From CAYPPG01 sp964412555 (GTDB lineage: Bacteria; Hinthialibacterota; Hinthialibacteria; Hinthialibacterales; Hinthialibacteraceae), in the NCBI GenBank assembly GCA_964412555.1, contig CAYPPG010000005.1, positions 62,001 to 126,000 on the forward strand: DNA of 64,000 nt, written 5' to 3'. Every line of letters begins with the position of its first letter. The stretch's first letter is position 1. The position numbers were made by a program, and so were the translations under genes. The notes below the pieces were generated by a model. It had not been told where the DNA came from. It saw only the letters and a program-made list of their open reading frames with translations, and ran no database searches. Below are positions 1 through 9,253 of this stretch, piece by piece.

Positions 1-2
1 CT

Positions 3-1277
3 TTTCAAATTTATGCCGGTGATGAAACGAGTACGGAAGAGAGACAGCATCGAATACACGAATCATTCCGGCATTATCAACAAGCCGTTCATCATGCTAT
101 CGCGGATTACTGTTCCACCTTCTCGGGAACGAAAAAACCACCGTTTCCCAAAACAATTCGTTTTTTTGTCGCTGGGCATAATTATCTGCAGGACGCCTGT
201 GTTCAAGCCTTTCAAAAATTGGGGTACGGTGCAAACCGTCTGCAGTGGAAAGATCCTGTCTATCGCTTCGTGCGCTCTTCCGCTTGGCGTTATGAGCATC
301 GACAATCGAAGCATGACACAGCCTTTTTTCTGAACACCACTCACCGAATTTTTACGCAGGGGGATGTTCTGCAAAAACTTCCCATTCGTTCAATCACGTG
401 GTTTGTCGATAATCCCCGCCGGTATGTCATGCATCCGAGCGAGTATGAAGGCTGTGATGTCATTGGTGTTTTCGATAAAACGTACATTCCCTGCATACGT
501 CCACACGCTGACCAGCCGGTTATCGAAGTGCGAACGGGTTTTGGAATCGATGCCTCCTATGTTTGCAGCCGGGAATCTTTTTCCTCCATCGATATTGCAT
601 TCGTTGGCGAATTGGGGATAAAAGGCTTTCTTCCTTTGGAGGAAGGCTTAACCGAATTATCTCCCGAATTAGTCCATCTAGCCAATACGATTCTCAAGGA
701 AACGGATATCCTAAAACCGATCAATCTGCCGATGATTGCGGAAAAAGAGTTTACACTCCGTGACGCACGATATCGCGGAGCATGGGTCGAGTTTCTCGAA
801 AATAAAGCAAGTTCCTTACGGCGGCGGTATTACCTGGAAGCGCTGGCGGATATGGGGCTTGTCATTTTTGGGGATGCGGATTGGGAGCATCCTTCCTATA
901 GCGGACCGCTCAGAGCGAATTATGGTGGAAAACGGTTGGATTATTTCACTGAGCTTCCAAATTTGTATGCGTCTGCGAAAATCAATATCAATATCTTCCA
1001 TTCTCAATGTGTTGTAGCCCCCAATCCGCGGGTGTATGATGTGCTTGCCTGTGGCGGGTTCCTGCTGACTCAATACAATCCCGGCCTAGAAGATGAATTC
1101 CACATCGGGCGGGAATTAGTCGTTTTTCATACTCGGGATGAATTGCGAAATAAAGCCGAATATTTTCTCAACCATCCGAAGGAACGGAATGCCATTGCCG
1201 AGCAGGGGCAATTGAAAGCGCTTGCGAAATGTGGTTATCATGATAGAATGCAGCGTTTTTTATCCGCGCTTACGTGA
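3..1277 (+). CDS. CgeB-like glycosyltransferase, 5' end outside window
   Basis: The frame is open from base 3 with no stop, so the gene begins upstream of the window. The first TTG that could start it (219) lies inside the conserved core and is not the start. The segment FVAGHNYLQDACVQAF (about 165-212) resembles the first Rossmann strand and helix of CgeB/DUF3880 glycosyltransferases. The C-terminal part has NPRVYDVLACGGFLLT followed by a DEL..KAEYFLNHP.ER.AIA helix, which is typical of the nucleotide-sugar-binding half (Glyco_trans_1_2 type). Such enzymes transfer sugars to surface glycans or proteins; the substrate cannot be read here. It ends 29 bp before sucD on the same strand. The fold assignment is good and the precise function is unknown. 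Confidence 0.75.
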   Translation, partial: FQIYAGDETSTEERQHRIHESFRHYQQAVHHAIADYCSTFSGTKKPPFPKTIRFFVAGHNYLQDACVQAFQKLGYGANRLQWKDPVYRFVRSSAWRYEHRQSKHDTAFFLNTTHRIFTQGDVLQKLPIRSITWFVDNPRRYVMHPSEYEGCDVIGVFDKTYIPCIRPHADQPVIEVRTGFGIDASYVCSRESFSSIDIAFVGELGIKGFLPLEEGLTELSPELVHLANTILKETDILKPINLPMIAEKEFTLRDARYRGAWVEFLENKASSLRRRYYLEALADMGLVIFGDADWEHPSYSGPLRANYGGKRLDYFTELPNLYASAKININIFHSQCVVAPNPRVYDVLACGGFLLTQYNPGLEDEFHIGRELVVFHTRDELRNKAEYFLNHPKERNAIAEQGQLKALAKCGYHDRMQRFLSALT

Positions 1278-1306
1278 TTTCGGCATATCAAATATAGGAG
1301 CGATCT

Positions 1307-2176
1307 ATGGCTATCTTCGTCGATGAAAACACAAAAGTTTTAGTCCAGGGAATTACCGGAACGGAAGGTTCGTTTCATGCGGAGCAGTGCAAGGCGTATG
1401 GTACGAAAATCGTTGGAGGAGTGACTCCCGGGAAAGGGGGAACTACTCATCTTGGCGTTCCCGTATTCAACACGGTTCAAGACGGTGTCAAGGAAACCGG
1501 AGCCGGCGCTTCCATTATCTTTGTTCCTCCTCCCTTTGCCGCGGATGCTGTCATGGAAGCCGCAGACGCCGGCATTAGTTTGATCGTTTGTATTACGGAA
1601 GGGATTCCAACGCTGGATATGGTGAAAGCGAAGGAATACATTTCCAAACGTGACTGCCGTATGATCGGTCCCAATTGTCCCGGAGTTATTTCTCCCGGGA
1701 AATGCAAACTTGGTATCATGCCTGGCTTCGTTCATACACCGGGTTGCGTAGGAGTGATCTCCCGTAGCGGTACATTGACGTATGAAGCCGTCCAACAAAT
1801 CACCGATGTGAAATTGGGACAAACCACATGCATCGGCATCGGTGGGGATCCGATCGTGGGAACCTCCTTCGTCGATGCTCTCGAAGCATTCAAATATGAT
1901 AACGAAACCAAAGGCGTTGTCTTAATCGGAGAAATCGGTGGGACCGCGGAAGAAGAAGCCGCCCACTTTATCGAAGCCGAGTTCAACAAACCGGTTGTCG
2001 CCTTCATCGCTGGAAAAACGGCGCCTCCGGGGAAACGGATGGGACATGCCGGCGCAATCATCGCCGGAGGCAAAGGCACTGCCGCAGAAAAAGAAGCTGC
2101 CCTCAAGGCCGCCGGTATCGAAGTCTGTGAAAGCCCGGCAGAAATCGGTGAGCGAATGGCTAAGCTACTGTCTTGA
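1307..2176 (+). CDS. sucD: Succinyl-CoA ligase (ADP-forming) subunit alpha
   Basis: This subunit of succinyl-CoA synthetase interconverts succinyl-CoA and succinate with ATP (or GTP) formation in the TCA cycle. At 289 residues it has the normal length. The CoA-binding Rossmann domain begins VLVQGITGTEG (11-21), followed by GPNCPG (121-126) and SRSGTLTYE (152-160). The phosphorylated histidine is H247 in GHAGAI. An AGGAG ribosome-binding site precedes the ATG. The beta subunit gene (sucC), often adjacent, is not seen in this window; the upstream neighbour is a glycosyltransferase. A short hairpin repeat (2211-2233) follows the stop. Confidence 0.95.
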   Translation: MAIFVDENTKVLVQGITGTEGSFHAEQCKAYGTKIVGGVTPGKGGTTHLGVPVFNTVQDGVKETGAGASIIFVPPPFAADAVMEAADAGISLIVCITEGIPTLDMVKAKEYISKRDCRMIGPNCPGVISPGKCKLGIMPGFVHTPGCVGVISRSGTLTYEAVQQITDVKLGQTTCIGIGGDPIVGTSFVDALEAFKYDNETKGVVLIGEIGGTAEEEAAHFIEAEFNKPVVAFIAGKTAPPGKRMGHAGAIIAGGKGTAAEKEAALKAAGIEVCESPAEIGERMAKLLS

Positions 2177-2210
2177 CCATGAATGATGCACAGCAAGAAG
2201 CCAAAAATTG

Positions 2211-2233
2211 TGGCGCAGACATCCTGTCTGCAC
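2211..2233. repeat. Short palindromic repeat, family A, copy 1
   Basis: A perfect 7-bp hairpin GCAGACA-TCC-TGTCTGC (2215-2231) sits inside a GCG..CAC frame. It matches the first hairpin of the copies at 19901, 48141 and 55865, with the same GCG(N)ACATCC(N)TGTC(N)GC layout. It lies 35 bp after sucD and could help end that transcript, although no T-run follows. Confidence 0.6.
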
Positions 2234-2360
2234 AGTATGAGTTCACAAATTATACTTTTTACCGCCATGTCCTGGATGGTATGCATTCCAAACCTCAAAT
2301 ACGAGAATGAAAACCATTCCTAATTATTGTGACCTGAACCAAGCGCGAACTGGGGAATAG

Positions 2361-2744
2361 ATGATGTCTTTGACCAGTATCGAAATAGAAATTGCGAATC
2401 CTCAAGAACTTGATCGTACTCAAACACTGGAGTTTCTGGTTGATTCGGGTGCGTACTATTCGGTAATTCCGGAACCAGTTCTGCAAAAACTGGGGATCGA
2501 ATCCATGGAAACTCATGAATTTCAACTCGCCGACGGGACAAAGTTGGCACGCAAAATGGGCGGATGCTTGTTCCGGTATGAAGGGAAAATCGGCGGGGCG
2601 GATATCATTTTCGGGGAAGAAGGAGATTGTACGATTCTCGGTGCACTCGCGCTTGCTTCGCTCGGTTATTTTCTCGATCCTTTTAAGAGAACATTGAAAC
2701 CTATGCCTCTTGACAGTTCACATTCCTCTCAATCGTCAACGTAA
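2361..2744 (+). CDS. Retropepsin-like aspartic protease, single domain
   Basis: A 127-residue protein with the clan AA (retropepsin-like) signature FLVDSGAYYSVIP at about residues 30-42. DSGA stands in place of the commoner DTGA, and an LADGT strand follows. A single domain of this size would have to dimerise to form an active site, as in retroviral proteases. The CTILGALALASLGY segment near the end corresponds to the usual GxxxLxxLG helix region. GGGGA lies just upstream of two consecutive ATGs (2361, 2364), and homologues often begin at the second. No partner or substrate is evident. The family is likely; activity is inferred. Confidence 0.7.
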   Translation: MMSLTSIEIEIANPQELDRTQTLEFLVDSGAYYSVIPEPVLQKLGIESMETHEFQLADGTKLARKMGGCLFRYEGKIGGADIIFGEEGDCTILGALALASLGYFLDPFKRTLKPMPLDSSHSSQSST

Positions 2745-3077
2745 AATTCGCATAAATAAATCGAAAGAGCGAATGGTTTTGCTTGTATACATGGTTGTTG
2801 AAATGGGTATCCTGCAATGTCTGGTTTCTTATTCCACAACATTTCCAATCTTACACAAAGTCTTGTATATCGCTAATAAAAACACCACAAGATTTAGATA
2901 ATCTATCTCGTTGAAATCTTGACATTTAAGTGAACCACAACTATAATATTGTGTTGGCTCATGGAATAAAAATCTACCACACTTTTTGATGCGCTCATTG
3001 TGTCACGAAATTCCTGTCAACACAAATGACTTTGTTTGCATGTGATGCGTTATCGTGGTTAGAGGGATGAAACTGTT
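2745..3077 (+). other. Intergenic region upstream of gyrB
   Basis: A 333-bp A+T-rich gap. Apart from the sigma-70 promoter at 2919-2947 and a roughly 120-base leader before gyrB, no gene, RNA or repeat was recognised. Confidence 0.6.
2919..2947 (+). promoter_or_regulatory. Sigma-70-type promoter for gyrB
   Basis: TTGACA (2919-2924) and TATAAT (2942-2947) are both perfect consensus hexamers separated by 17 bp. Transcription would start near 2954, giving gyrB a leader of about 120 bases. Confidence 0.85.
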
Positions 3078-5603
3078 ATGGTGAAAACACAAACCTTACC
3101 AAGCTATGATGAAAGCAATATTGTCGTATTGGAAGGACTGGAAGCGGTTAAAAAACGGCCGGCAATGTATATCGGCAGTACAGGATCGACCGGTTTGCAC
3201 CACTTGGTTTACGAAGTGGTGGATAATTCAATCGATGAAGCGTCCGCCGGCTATGGCAATAAAATCGAGGTCATTCTCCATTCCGACAATAGCGTTACTG
3301 TCTCAGACGAGGGACGCGGGATACCGGTCGGTACGCACAAAGTACACAAAAACAAATCCGCGTTGGAAGTTGTCATGACCATTCTGCACGCGGGGGGGAA
3401 ATTCGATCACAAATCCTATAAAACTTCCGGTGGACTTCACGGAGTGGGTGTGTCCGTCGTGAATGCCTTGTCTGAATGGTTGGAAGTCGAAGTCAAGCGG
3501 GATGGAAATGTCCATTATCAGCGATACAACTATGGGGTTCCCGAAGGACCGCCGGAGGTCATCCGTAAAACGAAAAACACGGGGACAAAAATCATCTTTA
3601 AACCCGATGCGAAAATCTTTGAAACGATTGAATTATCTTTCGACGTTCTGGCGGTGCGTTTGCGGGAACTCGCTTTTTTGAACGGTGGTGTCACCATTTC
3701 TCTCACCGATGAACGGGAAGAAGGCAAGCAAGCGGTTTTCCATTTCAAAGGGGGAATCGTCGAGTTTGTGAAATATTTGAATCAGAATAAATCTGTTCTC
3801 CATAACAAACCGATTTATTTTTTTAAAGAACGGGAAATCGAATACGAAAGCAAGGAAGTTGAATCTGTCGCCGTCGAAATTGCGATGCAATATAACGATA
3901 GTTATCAGGAAAACATTTTTGCCTTCGCCAATAACATCAATACGCGTGAAGGGGGAACTCACCTAGCTGGATTTCGTTCGGCTTTGACGCGCACAACGAA
4001 CGATTACATCAAAAAGAATGACCTCTTAAAAAAGAGCGATACCTCCGTTTCAGGAGAAGATTTTCGCGAAGGTCTGACGGCGGTGATTTCCGTCAAGATT
4101 TCCAATCCACAATTCGAAGGCCAAACAAAAACGAAATTGGGGAATAGCGAAGTCAAAGGTTTGGTCGAATCCATCGTCAACGATGGTCTTGCCGAATATT
4201 TTGAGGAACATCCAAGCGACGCTAAGAAAATCGCCCAAAAAATTATCAGTGCCGCGCACGCACGTGAGGCAGCCCGCAAAGCGAGAAATCTGGCTCGACG
4301 CAAGAATGCATTGGATGGCAGTGGATTGCCTGGCAAATTGGCGGATTGTTCCGAACGGCAGCCGGAATTGTGTGAATTGTTCCTCGTAGAGGGTGACTCA
4401 GCCGGTGGTTCCGCAAAACAAGGAAGAGATCGGCGGTTTCAAGCCATCTTGCCGTTGAAGGGAAAGATCATCAACGTCGAAAAAGCACGATTGGATAAGG
4501 TACTATCCAATGAGGAAATTCAGACCATCATTACGGCAATCGGAACCAGTATCGATGAAGAATTTGATTTATCGAAGAGCCGTTATCACAAACTGATTAT
4601 CATGACGGATGCGGATGTGGACGGCGCGCACATTCGAACGTTGCTGCTCACATTTTTCTTCCGTCAGATGCCCGAATTGATCGATGCAGGATATATTTAT
4701 ATTGCACAACCTCCCTTATATCGGGTGAAGCGAGGGAAAAAAGAACACTACCTCGATACGGAAAAGGAACTCGATTCTTATTTGATGCAGCAGGGAATCG
4801 ATAATGTAAAATGTACCCCCTTTGTGGACGGAAAAGAAGGAAAAACGTATACCACCAATCAGTTTACGGAATTGCTCGAAGTCCTCTTGCATTTGGTTGA
4901 ATTCGATCGAAAGTTGACACGCCGCGGAGTGTCTTTCCGGGAATTACTTGCCGCGCGAAAAGATTCGAACAATACGCTTCCCTTATACAAAATCATCAGT
5001 GAAGCCGGAACCCAATTTGCATATACGGAAAAAGAATACAGTCAAATTATCGAAGATTTTCAAGCCGTGAATGAGGAAACGGAAGATGAATCGGAACAAA
5101 ACGGGAAAAGCGATTCCACAAAAGAAAACAATGGGAAACTCAGTTTTCGTGTGATCGAATTTTTCGAATCCCAGGACATGGAACCTCTTGTGAAAAAACT
5201 CGAAAAAATGGGAATCGATGTATTTGCCCATTGGCCGGAACAAGTAGAAGATTATGGGAATGGGAATAACGGAAAGGAAAAAGAACTTCCTCCGCCCTTA
5301 TTTCTATTGGAGGAAAAAGGGGTTCCGACACAGGTACATTTTTTACCGCAAGCCCTGGAAGCCGTAAAGATCTCCGGTCGAAAAGGAGTGGACATTACGC
5401 GCTACAAAGGACTCGGTGAGATGAATCCGGCTCAATTGTGGGAAACGACAATGAATCCGGAAGGAAGAACCATTCTCAAAGTCAACATGGATGATGCCGT
5501 GGAAGCGGAAAATATATTTACAATCTTGATGGGAGATTCGGTCGAACCACGCCGGAATTTCATCCAAAACCACGCTCCGGAAGTGCGGTTCCTTGATGTG
5601 TAA
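3078..5603 (+). CDS. gyrB: DNA gyrase subunit B
   Basis: This is the ATPase subunit of DNA gyrase, which introduces negative supercoils with GyrA. It has 841 residues. The GHKL ATP-binding site is visible as EVVDNSIDEA (E46, N50), DEGRGIP (77-83) and GGLHGVGVSVVNALS. The TOPRIM domain carries EGDSAGG (438-444) and DADVDGAHI (511-519), which bind catalytic Mg. RYKGLGEMNPAQLWETTMNP near the C-terminus is the family signature. Between TOPRIM and that signature lies an insert of roughly 100-150 residues with an acidic stretch, making the protein longer than the roughly 640-residue short form and closer to the Escherichia coli type. The gene stands alone behind a strong promoter, and gyrA is not in the window. 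Confidence 0.97.
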   Translation: MVKTQTLPSYDESNIVVLEGLEAVKKRPAMYIGSTGSTGLHHLVYEVVDNSIDEASAGYGNKIEVILHSDNSVTVSDEGRGIPVGTHKVHKNKSALEVVMTILHAGGKFDHKSYKTSGGLHGVGVSVVNALSEWLEVEVKRDGNVHYQRYNYGVPEGPPEVIRKTKNTGTKIIFKPDAKIFETIELSFDVLAVRLRELAFLNGGVTISLTDEREEGKQAVFHFKGGIVEFVKYLNQNKSVLHNKPIYFFKEREIEYESKEVESVAVEIAMQYNDSYQENIFAFANNINTREGGTHLAGFRSALTRTTNDYIKKNDLLKKSDTSVSGEDFREGLTAVISVKISNPQFEGQTKTKLGNSEVKGLVESIVNDGLAEYFEEHPSDAKKIAQKIISAAHAREAARKARNLARRKNALDGSGLPGKLADCSERQPELCELFLVEGDSAGGSAKQGRDRRFQAILPLKGKIINVEKARLDKVLSNEEIQTIITAIGTSIDEEFDLSKSRYHKLIIMTDADVDGAHIRTLLLTFFFRQMPELIDAGYIYIAQPPLYRVKRGKKEHYLDTEKELDSYLMQQGIDNVKCTPFVDGKEGKTYTTNQFTELLEVLLHLVEFDRKLTRRGVSFRELLAARKDSNNTLPLYKIISEAGTQFAYTEKEYSQIIEDFQAVNEETEDESEQNGKSDSTKENNGKLSFRVIEFFESQDMEPLVKKLEKMGIDVFAHWPEQVEDYGNGNNGKEKELPPPLFLLEEKGVPTQVHFLPQALEAVKISGRKGVDITRYKGLGEMNPAQLWETTMNPEGRTILKVNMDDAVEAENIFTILMGDSVEPRRNFIQNHAPEVRFLDV

Positions 5604-5714
5604 TCGGAACCGGTTTCCTTATGTGTGATGGAAGTATAATAAATCGAGTGTGTAGATTTCGAAAAACATTGTAATATAGTATTTTGAAATTCATGGCAAA
5701 GGTGTAATAGCAAG

Positions 5715-5924
5715 ATGGAAAAAGAGAAAGAAATAAAAATGATACAAGGTCATGAAGCGGATTTGGAAGATATCAACAACTTTGTAGATAATTTTTTAAT
5801 GCCTGTGAAGACAGAAAAGGAAATGAAAATAAGTTCATTTGAGGATTTTGTTCAGTCGAGTATCAGGAGTTATGAAGATATTGTTCAAAAATTGAAGGGT
5901 AAAGAATATTTACATGGGAAATAG
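5715..5924 (+). CDS. Small acidic hypothetical protein, first gene of A+T-rich trio
   Basis: Not recognised. It is 69 residues, highly charged and predicted mostly helical (MEKEKEIKMIQGHEADLEDI...). It overlaps the next gene by 11 bp (5914-5924), which suggests translational coupling. The DNA is visibly richer in A+T than the flanking gyrB and nadE regions. An alternative ATG lies at 5751. Confidence 0.5.
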   Translation: MEKEKEIKMIQGHEADLEDINNFVDNFLMPVKTEKEMKISSFEDFVQSSIRSYEDIVQKLKGKEYLHGK

Positions 5925-6648
5925 TATTCAAGAAGAAAAAGAATTCTTTCATAAGATTCTATGTGATACTGAATCGAGTTATGGACATTTTATTGATATT
6001 GATCGCCATTTATTATGGGAAATGTCACTAAAGTTTTCCGAATCATATGCTCATTTAGCAGAACGAATGAGCAGGGACCTTAATTACAGTGTCTTCTACA
6101 ATAAGAAAAACGTTTCATTATCTTTTGTTCGTTTTATCCATTCGTTGTTTTGTTACCGTGAAACAAAAGGAAATCTCAATCCGGTACAAGTTGCTGGATC
6201 CTTAGCCTATTGGCTTTTGCGATATCCTTGTATTTATCCTGTTAAACCCGATGAAGAAATTGGCTTTATTAATGAAAAGTTTGCTTTTTTTGTGTCTATG
6301 GGATTTTTGCAAACATTTGCAAATGAAAAGATAAATATAGATGCTGATTTCTTAGAAGGAATCTTCCATGAGTTTTCCCATCATCCAACTTTATCTCCTG
6401 AATCCATCTCGTTACTTTTTGAAATGTTATTGACTGACAAAACACAAATGATTCAAGATGAACTTTTTCTGGAGGAATTTATCGGAAATCACGTCAATAG
6501 TATTATTGAGAATTTAAACAATCTTCCTCATGATGATATATCAGCAATGACACAGGAATGCTTTGATGTAAAAAGAGAGGCTTATGATTCTATTTGTGAT
6601 TCACTGATAAGGGATATACAACTTCATAAACAAGAACACAAAAAATGA
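5914..6648 (+). CDS. Hypothetical protein, second gene of A+T-rich trio
   Basis: Not recognised. It has 244 residues and no signal peptide or membrane segment, with a likely all-helical cytoplasmic fold. It contains no obvious nucleotide-binding or nuclease motif. Near residue 150 a HEFSHHPTLS string resembles the start of a zincin motif, but the HExxH pattern is not completed. It overlaps its upstream partner by 11 bp and its downstream partner by 4 bp (ATGA), so the three genes form one transcription and translation unit. The low G+C content relative to neighbours suggests acquired DNA. Confidence 0.6.
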   Translation: MGNSIQEEKEFFHKILCDTESSYGHFIDIDRHLLWEMSLKFSESYAHLAERMSRDLNYSVFYNKKNVSLSFVRFIHSLFCYRETKGNLNPVQVAGSLAYWLLRYPCIYPVKPDEEIGFINEKFAFFVSMGFLQTFANEKINIDADFLEGIFHEFSHHPTLSPESISLLFEMLLTDKTQMIQDELFLEEFIGNHVNSIIENLNNLPHDDISAMTQECFDVKREAYDSICDSLIRDIQLHKQEHKK

Positions 6649-6974
6649 TAATCAAAATTTCGCAACATTATGAAACAAACTTTAAAGTTTACGAAAAGTT
6701 GTTGATTAGAAAATCCCATTTTTTTGAACAAGTCGTTGAACCGCATATTCGAAATTACGAAGGGTATCCGGATATCCGAAATCCCAAAAGGAAATTGATT
6801 ATACTTTTTACACCGACTACATCACGAGTGACTGAATATTTTGCAATCATCTACGAAAATGTTATTGTGGATGAGAATGAATATGCATTTGTTCTTGATT
6901 TTATAAGATTGAATAGTACGCAAAAAAAGATATTATTATCTGCTATAAAAAAGCGATTGAGTTATAAAAGATAG
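6645..6974 (+). CDS. Hypothetical protein, third gene of A+T-rich trio
   Basis: Not recognised. It has 109 residues and starts inside the stop of the previous gene (ATGATAA overlap, 6645-6648). It is basic at the end (KKRLSYKR) and has a strand-rich centre (KLIILFTPTTSR, YFAIIYENVIV). Its size and position at the end of a coupled operon would suit a small partner protein, but no function can be assigned. Confidence 0.55.
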   Translation: MIIKISQHYETNFKVYEKLLIRKSHFFEQVVEPHIRNYEGYPDIRNPKRKLIILFTPTTSRVTEYFAIIYENVIVDENEYAFVLDFIRLNSTQKKILLSAIKKRLSYKR

Positions 6975-7103
6975 ATACACATATTTCGCATATGTCTCCG
7001 CTATTCGTTGCAACAGCGTTTCACAATTCAATTGCAGGGAGCGGATCAATGTTTCCTGTGAAGAGTGACGCGAGAGGAACCGTTCAATAGAGAAGGATTT
7101 TGT

Positions 7104-8999
7104 ATGTATATATTCTTTGTGCGCAGCAACTCATTGAAATTGGTCTTTGCGCGTCTCATCCTGTTTTCTCTCGTTACAGCACTTCAATTGATTTTCACTC
7201 TATTTTCTTTTTCCAAAGACTCCACTTTGCCAACGGTTCAAACGATCATCGATGAATTCCCCAATCGGCAAACACAATGTCTGGAGGAAATCGCCAATCA
7301 CGTCATGTCTTCCACCTACGAGCAAGGGGCGGCATTACTGTTACTGAAGGAAAATATTCCGAAGGCGAATACACTTTTACGGGAGTTCAATCAAAAAAAA
7401 TCGGATATCTTGGATTGCTCCGTTCTGATGAGGATTCTTCGCTCCTATTCGGATTCTCCGCAAATTCTCTATCATGAAACCCGCCGTCAATTGGAAACGC
7501 AGATCAGACACTATATTGAAAGAGAATGGAATTCCTTAACAAAATTTCGTACCGATTCACACACGCCGATCAGCCATATTGTCCTGAGTCAATCTCTTCT
7601 ACTGTTATGGTCTGATCAAGTGGAAAGTTCAACCTCAGAATACAAATGGCCTGATAATCAATCCAACACGAAACATCGCGAAACAATACTGGCAGAGTTG
7701 AATTCACTGTTCGATTTGTGGGGACAGTATGGTTTCGGTGAACGAGGTTCCCCCTATACTCTGCATATTTTGGCCGCCCTTTTGAATGTGCGTGATTGTT
7801 ATCCGGATGATACAATCCGCACAAAAGCGGATGCTATGGCGGATCTTCTTGTCGCCGATATTGCCCAAGAAAGTGTTGGTGGATTGTGGGGAGGAGTCAG
7901 GCGGCGTTCTTTTGAAGCGATCACTCCCTTGCCGGGCAGCCGGCTGTTGTTTCTTTTCTTCGGACAGAAACGGATTTTTGAACAAGAAGAGCAGATTGAT
8001 CCGTTGACTTTCATTTGGTCACATACGCAATATTGTATTCCTGCCGTTTTAGTGCGTATTGGATATGAACGCGAAAATCGTGGTGAATATGAAGTCAAGA
8101 CACGTTTCTATTTGAACCGAAAGAATCCTGAAAATTCCGGAACGGGGCGAAAATATTCCTTTGTCACCCCGACCTATATCTTGAGTTCCTTTTACCTGCG
8201 CAATGAGCAGGTTCCGAATCAAACCCGGCCATGGGATTTGTTGGTGTGGGATCAAAAGGGGGAAGGGAATCATTTGTTCTTATTTTGTGGAAATCAATTA
8301 TTCAGCGGTGGTTATCCACCTTATACGGATTCTTATTATTTGTGGAACGCGACCTGTTTGCAGTACAAAAACGTCCTTTTCTGCAAATTTCACCGCAGTG
8401 ATAAAAAAAAAGAGGGCAGTAGAGGGATCGAAGAACCTGTCTGGCGCCGATTCGAATATCTGCCAACCCGCGCGTGGATACAAAACTCGTTTATACCGAT
8501 TGTGCAGGAAACGGATTGGTGTTTTGCTCAAGCGGAGGGAATATACTTGGCTTTTCGTTCTCTTTCCGGAAGGAATTATTGGTGGAGAACAGCGGTTTTG
8601 GAAAACCGGATTGGAACCGCCGCGGCAATAATGGGTTTTCTTGAATTGGATACAGGTTTTCTTTTCGAAATCGAGGATGCGGATCATTTTTCTTCATTCG
8701 ATGATTTTAAAGAACAAGTTCTGAACGCCCCTTTGCAAATGGATAAGGAATCCGTCACCTTCGTTTCACGAAACGGAGACGTATTTCTTTTTCCGATGGA
8801 TCAAGGCAAATTTCTCGTGAACGGAGAGCCGGTTGATCCTTTATCCGACCCAACATTCGATCTTTTTTCGAGTCCCTTCACTCATTCTGCCTATGGGAGC
8901 GGTTTTTATGAATTCGAGTGGGCTCCCTTTTCTCATACAATCGACTTACGGGATTCGGGGAAACCGTTGCGTCGTTCGACTATCATAGATCACGAATGA
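7104..8999 (+). CDS. Exported protein, possible alpha-toroid/beta-sandwich lyase-like fold
   Basis: It has 631 residues from the ATG at 7104, which has AGAAGGA 7 bases upstream; a longer reading from GTG 7065 lacks such a site. Residues 1-40 contain a hydrophobic segment (FARLILFSLVTALQLIFTLFSF) that could be a signal peptide or anchor. The N-terminal half is helical with a GFGERGSPYTLHILAALL stretch and a GGLWGGVRRR stretch. The C-terminal half is strand-rich and aromatic (NYWWRTAVLENRIGTAAAIMGF). This layout resembles heparinase or alginate-lyase type toroid-plus-sandwich proteins, but no catalytic signature is certain. It stands alone between the A+T-rich trio and nadE. Confidence 0.55.
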   Translation: MYIFFVRSNSLKLVFARLILFSLVTALQLIFTLFSFSKDSTLPTVQTIIDEFPNRQTQCLEEIANHVMSSTYEQGAALLLLKENIPKANTLLREFNQKKSDILDCSVLMRILRSYSDSPQILYHETRRQLETQIRHYIEREWNSLTKFRTDSHTPISHIVLSQSLLLLWSDQVESSTSEYKWPDNQSNTKHRETILAELNSLFDLWGQYGFGERGSPYTLHILAALLNVRDCYPDDTIRTKADAMADLLVADIAQESVGGLWGGVRRRSFEAITPLPGSRLLFLFFGQKRIFEQEEQIDPLTFIWSHTQYCIPAVLVRIGYERENRGEYEVKTRFYLNRKNPENSGTGRKYSFVTPTYILSSFYLRNEQVPNQTRPWDLLVWDQKGEGNHLFLFCGNQLFSGGYPPYTDSYYLWNATCLQYKNVLFCKFHRSDKKKEGSRGIEEPVWRRFEYLPTRAWIQNSFIPIVQETDWCFAQAEGIYLAFRSLSGRNYWWRTAVLENRIGTAAAIMGFLELDTGFLFEIEDADHFSSFDDFKEQVLNAPLQMDKESVTFVSRNGDVFLFPMDQGKFLVNGEPVDPLSDPTFDLFSSPFTHSAYGSGFYEFEWAPFSHTIDLRDSGKPLRRSTIIDHE

Positions 9000-9253
9000 T
9001 AAGGATGCTGTTTGTCTTGACTTGCTGCTTGCTATCAGTCATAACAAAAGAAAGAAGATTAAAACACAATATGCGTTTTTCGGGAATACGAAATCTGAAA
9101 CGATATTTTGTAACGTTGATTTTTTCTTTGCGGGTAAAGCAGACCTCCTTGATTACATCAATTGGGTAAGCAAGACGCTTGTTACACCCAAGAGAAGTTT
9201 CATTTACACCGCAATGAAATAGTATTTTTATTAAGCGAATCGATCAATTTATC

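Noticed and set aside
219..1277. TTG at 219 as the start of the first glycosyltransferase
   Set aside because: The same frame is open back to base 3 and encodes the conserved first strand and helix, so the gene begins before the window.
2710..2901. 63-residue frame between the retropepsin gene and gyrB
   Set aside because: It overlaps the end of the retropepsin gene, lacks a ribosome-binding site and shows no domain.
5914..6648. HEFSHH string as a zinc metallopeptidase site
   Set aside because: The HExxH pattern is not met (HEFSHH needs His two further on with a downstream ligand, and no supporting family context exists).
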